Shown here: positions 1 to 12,937 of the stretch, piece by piece
Layout of the letters: every line of letters begins with the position of its first letter
Numbering within the stretch: position 1 is the stretch's first letter
DNA from: Allium sativum
Lineage: Eukaryota > Streptophyta > Magnoliopsida > Asparagales > Amaryllidaceae
Length of the DNA stretch: 64,000 nt
Reading direction: 5' to 3'
NCBI GenBank assembly: GCA_030737875.1
Contig: CM060912.1
Span: forward strand, 208,271,231 to 208,335,230
The notes under the pieces: generated by a model
Database searches by the model: none
Seen by the model: the letters and a program-made list of their open reading frames with translations, nothing else
What the model was told of the DNA's origin: nothing
Made by a program: the position numbers and the translations under genes

Positions 1-286
1 GACTTGATCCTATTTATATGGACATCCATCTGTGTCTAGACAGCTTGTGATATTCATAGTGATACACTGTACAAACCACAAGGTAGGCAATATTTCTTGT
101 GCTCACATTTGTATATATTTTTTCTGCAAATACATATATATCATATATGTGTATGTATATACACATATATTTTATGCATGAGCAACATGGTCAAATCAGT
201 CAATTAGCATGAAGCAGGAAATCTAGATCAAATGCAAACACAACACACACAGACATAAACACTTCTGTGCATATATACATATATAC

Positions 287-318
<32 letters not shown>

Positions 319-2779
319 ATGCATATTCATTGAAGGAACAATGGTTCAACATGATCAAAATTGAACAGTCAGCATATGTAAACAGCTCGGGAATGAACAG
401 TCAAATGAATGAATACAAAATAGCGTGCACAATGCAAAATTTGGACAGTGCACAAGTTTTCAAGCCTCAAGTGAAAATAGCAGATCAGCTCGAGCATGTA
501 CACAGGCATGCAAATTCAAACACATGTGTATATATACACACACACACACATACAACATGGGTTAAGCAGCAAAGCATAACAAAATTTCCAGTGGCAAGTT
601 CAGCAACAAAACAATAATGATCAATGCAATGGACAAAGCATTTTTGGTAAGTCACAAATGGAAACAAACGCATGCAAACATACATACATATATACACACT
701 ACTATATATATATATGCATATATTGGTCAGCATGACAATAAGTTTCAGGAGCAATGGATAGGGAGCTCAAAAAGCAATGGGCAGTTCTATTTCCAGGTGC
801 ACAAATCAATTGCACAGTGGTGTACAAGTCAGCAAACAAAACTGTTATGACCTGCATGTCAAAGCTCAAAGAAAAATGTGTACAAATGGAAAGGCAATCT
901 ATTTTCAGACACTTCACAACAATGATTGCAAGCGTACACAACAGAGGACAAACCCAAGTATTCAGCAAGTTTAAGAAAAGCAGTTTCAAAGCAAAAGGTT
1001 GAGACAAACATGCATGCACATGCAATCAAGGCTGATTTCAACAACATGGCAATGTCAACATACTAAATTGTTTGGCTATTGCAGTATTATGTTTATACAC
1101 ACACTTTTATGTATATATGTATATATACACACACATATACTTATGCATTTGAGTCTCAAATAAATACACATCCTAGCCATAACAAAGAACATCATGCAGA
1201 TACATGCAGCAAAGGAAAATCTCAAATGCAATCATCACATATGGCAAGCTATTTTTTCAAATACCGTGTATACTCAAAACAAGAATATGAAATTCACAAA
1301 TCAAGTCATGGAAAAGATTCAACACAACATTTTTAGCAAGAAATTCAGCATGTGACTGCAATGCCAAAGCTCAGTTTCATATATACATGCAAATGTCTGG
1401 TTAGTTCACAGTGATTCAGGTTTTTCTATGGCAAGTGAATATTTATGCATGCAGGAATATATAGTTTTGAATAGTTTTGTTCTTTTGGCAAGAAGGGATC
1501 TTTTATTCCAGAATTACAACAAATATTTTTGGCAAGAAGGCTTTTGTTATTCCAGAATTTTGAAAATAGTTTTCGCAAGAAAACAACTAATTTTTCCAAA
1601 ATTCAACACTGGAATTTTTGGCAAGAATACAGTGCAATTTGGCAAGATTGCATTTCCATAATTCATCATTTAAGTTTCAATTTTTTTCCAGTTTTAGATA
1701 AAGAAATATTTGGTAAGGAATAAAATATCCATGGACCGATTCTTACAGGGAATAAATCATTGTGGCAAAATCAATTTTTTGGCAAGTGTTCAACAATTTT
1801 CCTGAAATCATCTTCACATTTTTGGTAAGAATTTCCTTTTACAAATCAGAGCATAGCAAGATAGATTCACTGTTTTAAAAGAGTTCCAGAAATTACAGAG
1901 CTATTTTGCGTAAGATTTCAGGGAGAATTTCATCAACAATTTCATAGAATCAATTTTTGTAGAGTATCGTTTTCGAAATATTGTATATATATTCCAAAAA
2001 TTCAAAGCCGATCCAATCCAGATCAAAGCAACAATCACGCAGAGATTTCTTTTCCAAAGTTCAATCAAGGCAGTGGAACAAAGGGGGAACAAATCACGCA
2101 ATATTCAAGCAACAAATCAGAACAAGACATGTGAAATCAGAGTTAATTTAGGATTTTATAATCTAATATAACACCATATACATCAAGACCATTTTTTGTT
2201 GAAACCAAACAAATTCATACGAGAATATAGAAATCAAAATCAGTGTTAAACTCATAAGCGTTTGATCTTAGAGAGTTCAAATCGATCGACAATCAACCCA
2301 TAATCTTGGAGCATCAGATAAACTCAGAAGCAATCAATTTGAAGTCGAGATTTAGGAATTTTGGAAAAACCCTAATTTACTATTACGACCGACAATTTTT
2401 TTGGGAGAGAGCTTTGCAAAAGAATAAATAAGGGGCCGACATTTTTTACTAAGGGCTTAATTGATTTAGGGTTTTATTTTGTTTTTATTTCATTTTTACT
2501 CATCCATCTATTTTCTATTTGTCTATAAAAGTAAGAGTTTACTAGTTTGTCCGTAAAACTAGGGTTTACTAGATATAGGTCTTATAGTACGAGTTTACTA
2601 GCTAGCAGAAAATCTGGTTTCGGGTACAGAAATCAGTGCAGGGTTTTGAGCGTAGGATTAGAACAAGAGCAAGGTTTGCAAGTTTATAGGATTTCGTAAG
2701 CGGGATATGTTTTAATACCTAGTAAAAATCTTGGTAATGCAGCATTAGCAGGGTTTGCTGAAGCTGGGTAAAATCTTTA
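1..2779 (+). repeat. 5' LTR of the copia-like element, left part
   Basis: Aligns with 19211-22060 of the 3' LTR. About 550 bases of its start are missing beyond the window edge. It is broken at 2779 by the Ty3/gypsy element and resumes at 14372. It contains AT/GT-rich microsatellite runs and many copies of a TTTTGGCAAGAA-like motif around 1480-1840. The small ORFs in it are not convincing genes. Confidence 0.85.
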
Positions 2780-4222
2780 TGTTCGACAAACGACGTTTCT
2801 ATGGAATTAGAAAACCGTTGACAAAATATCGTAATAATAACCGCAAGCGCATGGCGTACAATCATAGTACGTGGCGAATACAGGTCGATCCGCAGAGAAA
2901 GAATTTATTCTAATCTTACTCAATCAAATTAAACCGAAAGCGAGTGAACTTGTTAACTATAAACTAAAAGAAAACTAACAATGTTAAAATGAATATAAAT
3001 ATGAGACTAGGAGGAAATTTAGGAGTAGATTCACTATCAACATCAATCTAATTAACATAAAAAATGGTTCTAACTCTCTTTAATAACTAGCACATTAAGT
3101 GTTGTATTCTTACAAGCATGATTTATATGCTAGAAAATTCAAGCTACATAAATCATTAATTTTCAATACAAACTTAAAGCCCTAATTATCACATAGAAAA
3201 TAATAATTCTAATATGAATTAGATTGTGATAAAGTATGATTCTATTAATGATATGAGTATAACACATTTGGGAATAATCAACCCGCATGTGCTATCAATT
3301 TTCACCATATAAAATCTTTACTTTATCAATATCCAATTATAGATTAAGCTCAAATAAGAGAGTTAGAAACAAGAAATTATTATGTTAATTAATCATGAAT
3401 CATGAGAGCTTCACTACCCCTAAATTGAAGGGGTTTACCTACTCATAATGGATCCAATGATAGCATAAAGATATTTCATTATAAAAGAGAACAAAATAAA
3501 GAGCAAATAAAGATAAAAATCTATTCTACTTGTAGAAGAGAAAATAACATGTAAATGAAAAACAACAAATTAATATTGCATTAAAGCGACAGATTACAAA
3601 AAAGAAATGGCTAAGAAGCCATGGCAGAAAAAGAGAAGTTTTGATTTCAGCCTCACTCTAAACTAAAAATCCATGATGATCCTTTACATTATCATACATG
3701 GGTTATTTATACATGAGAGAAAACGCTAAATTAACTTTTTGTGTGCTATCAAGAATGCCCCTTCTTTAAGCTTCATTTTGTCTTTTAGAAATAATGATTC
3801 ATGAAGCCCTAATTTTGTGTCTCCACTAAGAAGGAAGGAGAGTGAATAGGGTCCACCATTAATTCTCTATTTGAATTGATTCCCTCTTTCATCTTTTTTA
3901 GCAAGTCATTGATTTCCTCCTTTTGAATTGATTCCCTTTCCATTGATTGATTTCCTTTTTTTGTATGCATATATGTCCTTATGAAGTCCTCTTCTACATG
4001 CATCCAATTTCTGCAAAAATATGAAAAATGTCCAAGTAAACATTCTCAAAATAATATAAGCACAAAAATGACCATTTTCCTCCTAAATGATGATAAATGC
4101 ATGATATTCTGATATCAATTCAATTATTGTTTAAACATGATAAAATACCCATATATGACATTTATTAGCACTAAACAAGAATAAATATGCGAATATAAAT
4201 GTGCATTTTTACATGCACATTA
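2780..4222 (-). repeat. 3' LTR of the Athila-type element (element is on the minus strand)
   Basis: Near-identical to 12938-14371. On the plus strand it starts TGTTCGAC and ends CATGCACATTA. The exact edge (ACA at 4219 or TTA at 4222) is not certain. The small ORF at 3809-4003 is not a gene. Confidence 0.88.
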
Positions 4223-4240
4223 AATACCCCCACACTTATC
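4223..4240 (-). other. Polypurine tract of the Athila-type element
   Basis: On the minus strand this reads ATAAGTGTGGGGGTATTT directly before the 3' LTR, the usual place and composition of a plus-strand priming tract. Confidence 0.7.
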
Positions 4241-5610
4241 CTTTTATTCGTCCTCGAATAAACTGAAAAACTAAGCTAAATCCATTTTCGTAGGGAACAC
4301 GATTGCATTGAGCGTATGCAGCAAGCCGTTAAACCTCTGGGTGTCCCCAGTAGGACGAGTGTTGTCTCGTGAGGGTTTTCAGCTGATACTGCCCATAAAA
4401 TCCAAAAGTTAAATGCAAAAAATATTTACAAAATGCAGAGATGTGAAAATATTTACAATATGAATACAAGTTTTTAAAGAAATATTTACAAATGGATATT
4501 TTACTTTTAAATACTACACAAATGAGTTAACACAAATTTGGGTCGTCACCATGAAATTTAAGTCCATTACTAATCAAAACTTCAAACAAAAGTCACGTTA
4601 TCGTCACAAACTCCTCCAGCTTGGCCAGTTGTTTTGGTAGAAACATAGTACAAATATGAAATGAATTTTGTAATCGATATCAACAGTCGTAAAACGACAT
4701 CTCAACTTCCTTTTTATTAACAAGTTAGGTCGAATAAGTGAAGAGTGTGCTTGGATTTCAAGTGCTTTAATCTCTCTTTATTACAAAATATTTACATTAT
4801 TACTATTTACAATCACCTAACCAAAAAGACCAAGGTATACTACCCATGCACTGCCTTGCGGACTGACGTAAGAGTTTGGGACAGAGCTTGGCGGATTGTG
4901 TCGCTGACCTTGTCAACAAGATGTTGGTAATCCTTAGGTGTCCAACTCATAAAATGAGACCAAGATATACCAACGCTGACTTTGTCAACAAGGTGTCGGA
5001 AAGAGCTTGGCGGGTTTGCACACCAACGCCAAATGTACCAGCAATGTTGCATACCCTTGGATAATTATATATATACATATACTTCTTCTTCTTCTTTTCT
5101 TTCTTCTTTTTTTACATAAGAGAGAGAATTAAGCGAGAATATCTTAGCACGACTTCACTTAAAAGACCTAAAATGTTATCGCAAGTAGTCAAAATCAACC
5201 ATTCATTTAACCGGATTACAATGCAGAAAACATTTCATACTCATCACCTACGAATTTCCCAATATACCAGTTACACCGAATTTGCTCATAATTCAAACTT
5301 TCCTTTCGTTATCCGCTAAGAGAAGTAAATTTCCAAATATTTAAATCGAACGACAAAAATTATATGCTTATACTCCATCATGTCTTATTTAAAAGTAAAT
5401 AGAAGTGCGATTTTTTTTTAGAAAAGGAAAATAATGCAAAAAGAGAAAGGGATAAAAGGAAATGCAAACTTAAACTATGCAAAACAGAATGAAAATGGGA
5501 CTCCCCCACACTTGATTTCGACTGTGTTCTCACAGTCAATGCATGACACAATGAGTTTAACGGAAGAGAAATATTTACATATTTACAAATAAGGGTTAAA
5601 CTTAACTTTC
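4241..5610 (-). other. Region between integrase and 3' LTR, no env ORF
   Basis: About 1.4 kb with no sustained reading frame. Many Athila relatives carry an env-like ORF here; none is visible. It contains a degenerate internal duplication at about 4885-5035, with GAGCTTGGCGG, GACNTTGTCAACAAG and GACCAAG-type words occurring twice. Confidence 0.55.
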
Positions 5611-6770
5611 TTACTTCACGTAGCATGGCTCATGAAGAATCATGAGATCTTCCTCTTGATAAGTGGGTAATTCCAAGAACGGTTTTAGACGTTGACCATT
5701 GACTTTGAATATGGATCCGTCCCTCGGGTTTTCTATTTCAATAGCACTATGTGGAAAACAGTTCGAACAACATACGGTCCGGTCCATCTCGATTTTAACT
5801 TCCCAGGGAATAAATGAAGTCGTGAGGCATACAACAGAACTTTTTGGCAAGAATGTTTTTCCTAGGATTAACTTGTCGTGAAAACTTTGGTTTTTTCCTT
5901 GTAAATTTTCGCGTTTTCGTAAGTGTTATTCCTAATTTCTTCTAACTCATTGAGTTGCAATTTTCGGTTTTCGCCAGCTTGTTCAAGATCAAAGTTTAAG
6001 TTCTTTATTGCCCAAAGCGCTTTATGTTCAATTTCAACAGGTAAATGACAGGCCTTACCGTAAACCAATCGGAAAGGGGACATTCCAATATTAGTTTTAA
6101 AAGCAGTACGGTAAGTCCAAAGCGCGTCGGTCAATTTTTACGACCAATCTTTTCGGTTTTTATTTACAGTTTTCTCCAAAATCTGTTTTATTTGACAATT
6201 GGATACTTCGACTTGACCACAAATTTGCGGATGATAAGGAGTGGATAATTTGTGGGTTATTGGGTATTTCTTCATTAAGGATTCAAAAGATTGATTACAG
6301 AAATGTGTTCCATTGTCGCTAATTATTGTGCGAGGTGTGCAGAACCTCGAAAAGATGTTCTCTTTTAGAAATTTCACAACAATTTTATGATCATTTGTTT
6401 TACATGGAACGACTTCGATCCATTTCAAAACGTAATCGACAGCGAGAAGAATATACAAGTTTCCAAAGGAGTTTTGGAGAGGTCCCATAAAGTCAATACC
6501 CCATACATCAAAGAGCTCGATTGTCAGGATGGGGTTCGAAGGTATCATATTCCGTCGAGAAATCTTTCCTAGCATTTGGCAATGATTGCAAGTTTTACAG
6601 AATTCGAACGAGTCTTTAAAGAGATTAGGCCAATAAAAACCACATTGAAGCACCTTTTCAATGGTTTTCCTAGGACCAAAATGTCCACCGCACGCATGAT
6701 TATGGCAGAATGAGAGAACACTCCTAATTTCGCTATCAGGAATGCACGACGAATGATTTGGTTTGGACAA
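5611..6770 (-). pseudogene. Integrase of the Athila-type element
   Basis: Inserts the cDNA copy into the host chromosome. The main fragment (6770 down to 6138) has an HHCC zinc-binding region ([10 protein letters not shown], then CKTCNHC), a catalytic core with WGIDFMGP (first Asp), ISDNGTHF (second Asp) and GQVEVSN (Glu), so the DDE triad is still present. A frame change near 6136 leads to the C-terminal part ([22 protein letters not shown]), and another near 5860 to the end, with the KVNGQRLKPFLE motif common in this clade. At least two frame breaks make it non-functional as it stands. Confidence 0.85.
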
Positions 6771-8458
6771 TACTTAAACAAGTACGGGTCGTCCCAAAAG
6801 AAGTATTTCACTTGGGAAAGAAATTTGTATTTATCCTGTTTGGACCAAAACGAGGGGGTTTCCTTAGTGACTAGATAGTTCACTATGTCGACAAACCAAG
6901 GATCGATTGAAACAGAAAGAAGTTGTTCGTCAGGAAAGATTTCATTGATTGGCAACGAAGACGGTGCGTTAGGGGGACGAGATAAGTGATCGACCATGAT
7001 GTTATCAGATCCTTTTTTGTCTTTGATTGTAAGATCAAATTCTTGAAGTAAAAGGATCCATAGAATTAAGCATGACTTAGCATCCTTCTTAGCAAAAAGG
7101 TGCCGAAGAGCAGAATGGTCTGTGTAGACCGTGACATGGGAACCAATCAAGTAAGATCCTCAAGCGCAAAAACGACAGCTAAAGTTCTTTATCGGTGGTT
7201 GTATAATTCAGTTGAGCGTCGTTCAAAGTCATACTCGCGTAGTAAATGACGTGAAGAATTTTGTTGATGCGTTGCCCTAGGACAACACCAACCGTGAAGT
7301 TAGAAGCATAACACATGATTTCAAAAGGAAGTTCCTAATTGGGCGAACAGATTATCGGAGCTGAAATGAGTTCATTTTTAAGGCGTTCAAAAGAAGCGAC
7401 ACATTCAGAGTTAAATTCGAGTGGAATGTCTTTTCCTAGAAGAGTAGTCAAAGGACGAGCAATTTTGCTAAAATCTTTCACAAAGCGTCGGCAAAAACCA
7501 GCATGCCCAAGAAATGAACGAATGTCCTTAACGCATTTGGAATGGGTAGTTTTGAAATCACGTCAACTTTCGCTTTATCTACCTCAATGCCCTTATTTGA
7601 AATTACATGTCCAAGGACAATGCCTTGTTTGACCATATAGTGACATTTTTCCCAATTCAATGTTAAATGTTTTTCTTTACATCGATTTAAAACAAGTTCA
7701 AGATGATGTAAGCAAGATGAAAAAGAATCTCCAAAGATCGAAAAATCATCCATAAAGACTTCAAGAAAGCGTTCGATCATATCAGAAAAAATTCCAACCA
7801 TATATCGTTGGAAAGTTGCAGAAGCATTGCAAAGATCGAAAGGCATACGTCGATAAGCAAAGGTACTGAATGGACATGTGAAAGTCGTTTTTTCTTGATC
7901 TTCGGGAGCGATTGGAATTTGGTTATAACCAGAATAACCATCAAGAAAGCAGTAGAATTCGTGACCCGCTAAACGTTCGAGCATTTGATCGATGAAGGGA
8001 AGAGGAAAGTGGTCTTTGCACGTTGCAGCATTCAATTTTCGATAATCAATGCAAACACGCCAACCCGTTTGAGTACGAGTTGGAATAAGTTCGTTTTGGT
8101 CATTTTCAACAACGATGAGTCCGGACTTTTTAGGAACAACATGAATGGGGCTAACCCATAAGCTATCAAAAATAGGGTAAATGATACCGTTATCAAGATG
8201 TTTAAGAATTTCTTTGCGAACTACCTCTTTCATCTTAGGGTTAAGCCTACATTGTGCTTCACGAGTGGCTAATTCCCTTGATGTCAGAAATGGACCAACC
8301 GATTGCATCTTTGTTTTTAGAAGAGTCGAGAGAAGAGAAGTTTCTTGATCAAGAGTTAAATTTGAAGAAATTATGATAGGACAAGTTTCGTCATCACCTA
8401 AGTATATACTTAAGGTGATCAGGAAGAGGTTTAAGATCCAACTTTGGCGGTTTCTCAA
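6771..8458 (-). pseudogene. Reverse transcriptase and RNase H of the Athila-type element
   Basis: Copies element RNA into DNA and removes the RNA strand. The RT part (8458 down to 7478) shows WRVCIDYRKLNAAT, FCFLDGYSGYNQI-type and the active-site word FMDDFS. The reading frame then changes around 7490. The RNase H part continues to about 6775, with [14 protein letters not shown] and DHLSRP. The usual first catalytic Asp of RNase H (ASD in relatives) reads ASN near 7300, so RNase H would be impaired even without the frameshifts. Confidence 0.85.
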
Positions 8459-9042
8459 TCAAAAAGTTTGGTTGAGATTTGGACTCAACTGAAAGCGATT
8501 CAAAAGGAAGTTTGTATTCGGCTTTGTTAGGAGTGTCTTGGAACATTTTTTGTACTCGGCCTCACGCTCATCATTAAGGTCAATGGATTCATTTTCAGAG
8601 TTTTCGTGGATGGCATTAACTTCCAAGGTTTGGTTACATGATTCATTCGAATGACTTTCAAGATTGAAAATGTTAAGATCTAGAGTTATGTTTCCAAAAG
8701 TGATTTTCATTGAACCATCGCGACAATTTATCAAAGCATTTGAAGTAGCCAAAAAGGGTCGACCTAAAATCAAAGGAATTTGACTCATTGGATTATTGAC
8801 AGGCTGGGTTTCCAAAACAATGAAATCATCAGGGTAAATGAATTGACCAACTTTTATGAGTACGTCCTCGATTTCTCCAGCGGGTTTCTTAATTGAACGA
8901 TCGGCAAATTGAAGAGTTATTTTCGTTGGTCTAAGTTCACCCAAACCAAGTTGTTGGTAAACAGAATATGAAATCAAATTGACACTTGCACCCAAATCAA
9001 CTAGGCATTTATTAATTGTTTTATCTCCTATCGTGCATGAGA
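8459..9042 (-). pseudogene. Aspartic protease of the Athila-type element
   Basis: Retropepsin-like protease that would cut the Gag-Pol polyprotein. The catalytic word DLGAS is present (near 8988), in the context CLVDLGASVNLISYSVY, and ILGRPFLATSNA further on matches the second conserved block of this clade. No start codon is expected because it is part of a polyprotein; the gag frame ends just upstream with a shift. Confidence 0.8.
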
Positions 9043-10900
9043 TTATAGGGCATCATCTTTGTGTTTGATCGGGATTGATTGGGTCAAGACTCCGCTAAGT
9101 CCAGCAGCTAAGAAGACTTTCTTGGGTACATGAGTGTGTCGTTTATGGATGCACAAGTCATTGACAAATTTGGCGTAAGTGGGGACTTGTTGAATGATGT
9201 CAAGAAGAGGGATGTTAACTTTCACTTGTTTAAAAATTTCCAACATCTTTTCCATTTGGTCGGAATGTTTCTTTGGTCGAAGACGATGAGGAAATGGAAC
9301 GCGAAATTCAGTAGGTCGGTTTACATGAGTTGGAGCAGAACTGGACTCAGAATTTGGATCGAGATCGTTCGTGATTTTAGAAGAGTCGAGAGGGACACTC
9401 GGTAAGTTATTTGGATTTTCAACTTGATTACCGATTTTCTTACCGGATCGTAAAGTTATGATAGCATTCAACTGAGTTTGATTGCTATCCTAGATGACAT
9501 GAGCTTGGTTTGGATTAGGATTTTGATTCCTAGGATTTGGAATGGGCTGACTCGGGAAAGTGCCTCTTCCCCGTTCACTTACAGAAGTAGCCAACCGACT
9601 CATTTGCATTTCAAGTTTAGCGATAGATTGACTCATGTTTTGCATGTGTGAAGTTAATAAATTTTGAAGATTGGTATTTGATTGGAGATTTTGAGTCCTT
9701 GCTTTACTCAATTCTTCGAGAGTTTTTTCAAGTGATATCAATCGTTTATCGTCTTGTGGAACAAAAGATTATTGCGCTTGATTTGAGAAGGTGGCGCAAA
9801 ATTCTGGAATTGATTTTTTTGAAAGGGAGGATTTGAAGGTTTATTCGAAAATGGTTGAAAAGGAGGTCGAACCAAATTCGAAGTTGCATTATTTCGGGCC
9901 CAAGAGACGTTAGGTTGGTTTCTCCAACCCAGATTTTATGTCTGGGAGAATGGATCGTTTCTAATTTTGTTAAATGTTTGAGTTTTTCTAACGAATGTGG
10001 GCATTGGTCAGCAATGTTGTTAGGATCGTTACATTTGTAACATGAAGGTTGAGACGCTTGAGCTTGGTTTGCTTGAGTTGATGAAAGGACATTATCAAAT
10101 TTGTTTAACATTGCGTCTATTTTTGCTTCTAAAGCCATTGAGGATCCTACCGAATGAGCGGTGGATCGTGAATAAATCGACTTCTCGTTAGATCTTTCCC
10201 ATTGAGCTGATTTTTCAGCTAAATTTTCAAGAAATTGCCAAGCGGCATCGTGATGTTGGGCTATAAAGTTTACATGGCACATCGATTCAAGCATGGTTCG
10301 AGAACTATTTTCAAGTCCATCATATAAAATTTGACAAAGAGCCCATTTTTCGAAATTGTGGCGTGGACATTTGACTAGAAATTCTTTAAATCTGTCGAAA
10401 TATTTTGCAAAGGATTCACGCCCAAATTGATGAAATTTAACGGTTTCGGTTCGAATTTTAGATGTCTTTTCCAAGGGGTAATTTTTTTTTAGAAAAACAT
10501 TCACAAATTCAATCCGAGTTCCAATTGTATTTGAAGGCAAGCTATACAACCATTTTTTGGCATAATCGGTGAGTGCAAATGGAATTAACCTAAGTTTGAT
10601 TCCATCATCACTTAGTTGTTAAAATTTCATGGTTGCACAAACGTGTTCAAATTTGGTTCAGAAAATATAAGGATCATTACGTTCGAGATTGCCGAATTTT
10701 GGAAGAGTATTTATGTGGTTTGAATGAATTTCAAAGTGGTTACCCATTGGGGCGGGCAATATGATGCAAGACGGAATAGACACCCGATCGGGGAAGTATC
10801 TATCCATAAGAGTTCGAGGGGGGTTTTCTTCAGCCATGGCGAAAGGAATGTTTGTTCGGAGTAAACGATTAGTAGAAGGATCACGAGTCCAACTACGCAT
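9043..10900 (-). pseudogene. Gag of the Athila-type element
   Basis: Structural protein that would form the particle and bind RNA. Reading from 10900, a first piece ends about 10658; a second (10549 to 9746) holds the capsid-like domain and a zinc knuckle reading CYKCNDPNNIADQC; further pieces (9741-9490 and 9471-9043) carry a Gln/Asn-rich linker and the FPHRLRPKK motif typical of this clade. In the zinc knuckle the His is replaced by Asn, which would abolish zinc binding of the CCHC type. At least three frame breaks. Confidence 0.8.
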
Positions 10901-12914
10901 GCACTAGCGCAAAGAAGATGAGAAAAGGAGAAAGAACAAATTTGAGAAGAGGATTGAAGCGATTTTTTTTTTAAGAGAGAAAAGTTAAATTTATACAAAA
11001 AGGAAAATACTATTGGCTTTTTTCTATTTTTTTAAAGATGGATAAACCTAGTGCAATTTACAATTTTTCTAGAATTATATAGTGATGGCTCGACCAATTT
11101 CAACAAAAGATTTCACAGCCAGTTAACGGATAGGAGTTATCGGTGCACCAGGAATCACCCTAGCAATGCAACCGAAGGTTAAGTACCTTCAGAGGAACAA
11201 CCGATATAATATTTACGAATCACCGTAATATTTATAAATGGTTATTACTCTACCGTAGTCTAGACACCGAGAAATAATCCGTTAGAAATAAACCAGTTTG
11301 TCAAAATATAATGAAGCCCTTAGAAAATAAAAACAAAACTAAGATGAATGCAATGTTTTTTTTTGAAAATCAACAAATTAACGAACAGTCACAGAACAAG
11401 AAATTGCAGAATTAATTTTTTTTTACAAGCAAGCCGCGGCACCTGGACAAAAATCTTTACAAGCAATTTTATATTTTTTTTAAGCAGCAGAAGGCCCTGT
11501 AGAGTTTAGAAAATTCTCAACTAGATCGGCAGTCTGTCCAGTGCAATTGAGTAGCGCTAGCGCGTTCACACCCCACTTGGTGTGAAACCACTCCAGCCAA
11601 ATATATTTACAAATCGTTTGACCTCTGAATTCTGATTTCTTTGTTTAACTTCGGTTCCTTGATTATTACTTGAAATTTATTTTTTTATAGGAAACAACTA
11701 AAAAAATTGAAACACAAGAAAAAGAAACTAAATAAAAAAAACTAAACAAAGTGAGGAAAACAAACAAAAATAAAAAACTCAGCTTCTCACAAATAAATGG
11801 CTCACGCACGCAAAATAAAATTAACACACAAATAACTGGACTCACCTACTAGACACAAACAGATGCACCCAATTTGCTTACCCCTCAAACACCAAAATCC
11901 CAAGTTCCCAGCAACTCAAAGAAAAACACAAATAAACAGGTGCGCAAATAAAAAGTTTTCTTTCAGAAACTCAAAGAAAAAGAAACAAGAGAATCACGCT
12001 TCAAAAAAAATAAATCGAATCACACAAGAAATATATTTCCTTTTTGTTTTTCTTTCCGAAAATTGAATTTATGGATCTGCGAATTAGGGGTGATTTCAAA
12101 TTATTGCGAACGGATTTGGGGTGGCCGATTGTACGGTGGAAGGTTTTGACGGAGAAGTGGTTTGATAGAGATGGTCGGAAGACTTGATGATTTTCTAGTG
12201 GTTTAAAACACGTTAGATAGAAGGACATGTGTTGACTTTGGTTTTGCAAGTAGCGTAGGCTTTAGGGAGATTGCAAAAGGATGATGGAAGAAGACTGTGA
12301 TGTTGTAAGGGGGTGTGTCTTGTGTTGGCGTGGTTTGATGAATTGGACAGAGAGAAGATGGAAGAAAAATGAATTTGTGAAGATGAGAAGGTATGGAATA
12401 TGAGTGATGGTTGGTTTATAAAGCTGAGAAGAGAAATTAGAAAATATAAGGCAGAGAAGGCAATCAGTAAATAGAAGACAGAGAAAGAAAGAAAATTATA
12501 GAGGGAGGGCAAAAAAATGGAAAGCAATTAATTGGTTTATTTATTTGTTTATTGATTATTTGTAAAGAAAGGAAAAAATTGTGGAGAAAAGTTGGAAAGA
12601 AATAAAAGAGAAAAAAAGGAAGATTTTTTTATTTATAAGAATAGAAAATTAGATGAAGGTGGAAAGAAATTAATGAAATGAAACAGGAAAGAATTTGAAA
12701 ACACAAGGCAAGTGTTAAATTTTTTGTTTTTAACAAGAAACAAACACGATAAAAACAATCACAAACATAAATACACACAAAATCAAAAACAAACAAAATG
12801 AACAAAGAAAACACACTTTTTTTTGTTTTTTTTAAGTAGAACACAAATAAGAAAATTAATTCGAAGAGTAAAATTAAAACTAATTTCTCCCCCCCCCCCC
12901 CCCCCGCCCCCCCC
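10901..12914 (-). other. 5' leader of the Athila-type element
   Basis: Two kilobases between the primer-binding site and gag, A/T-rich, with only short low-complexity reading frames. Long leaders are usual in this group. I see no tRNA, promoter or extra gene in it. Confidence 0.5.
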
Positions 12915-12918
12915 CCCC
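12889..12918. repeat. Poly(C) tract overlapping the primer-binding site
   Basis: Thirty bases of C interrupted by one G at 12906. It merges with the CCCC end of the tRNA-Asp match, so the tract appears to be an expansion from the primer-binding site. Confidence 0.85.
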
Positions 12919-12931
12919 GGCAACGGCGCCA
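12915..12931 (-). other. Primer-binding site, tRNA-Asp type
   Basis: The plus strand reads CCCCGGCAACGGCGCCA, the 3' end of plant tRNA-Asp including CCA, so the minus strand is its complement. It lies 6 bases inside the 5' LTR edge at 12938. Confidence 0.85.
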
Positions 12932-12937
12932 AAAACT

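Noticed and set aside
12213..12527. 104-residue Ser/Phe/Leu-rich ORF in the Athila-type leader
   Set aside because: Low-complexity sequence in the untranslated leader, no homology by eye.
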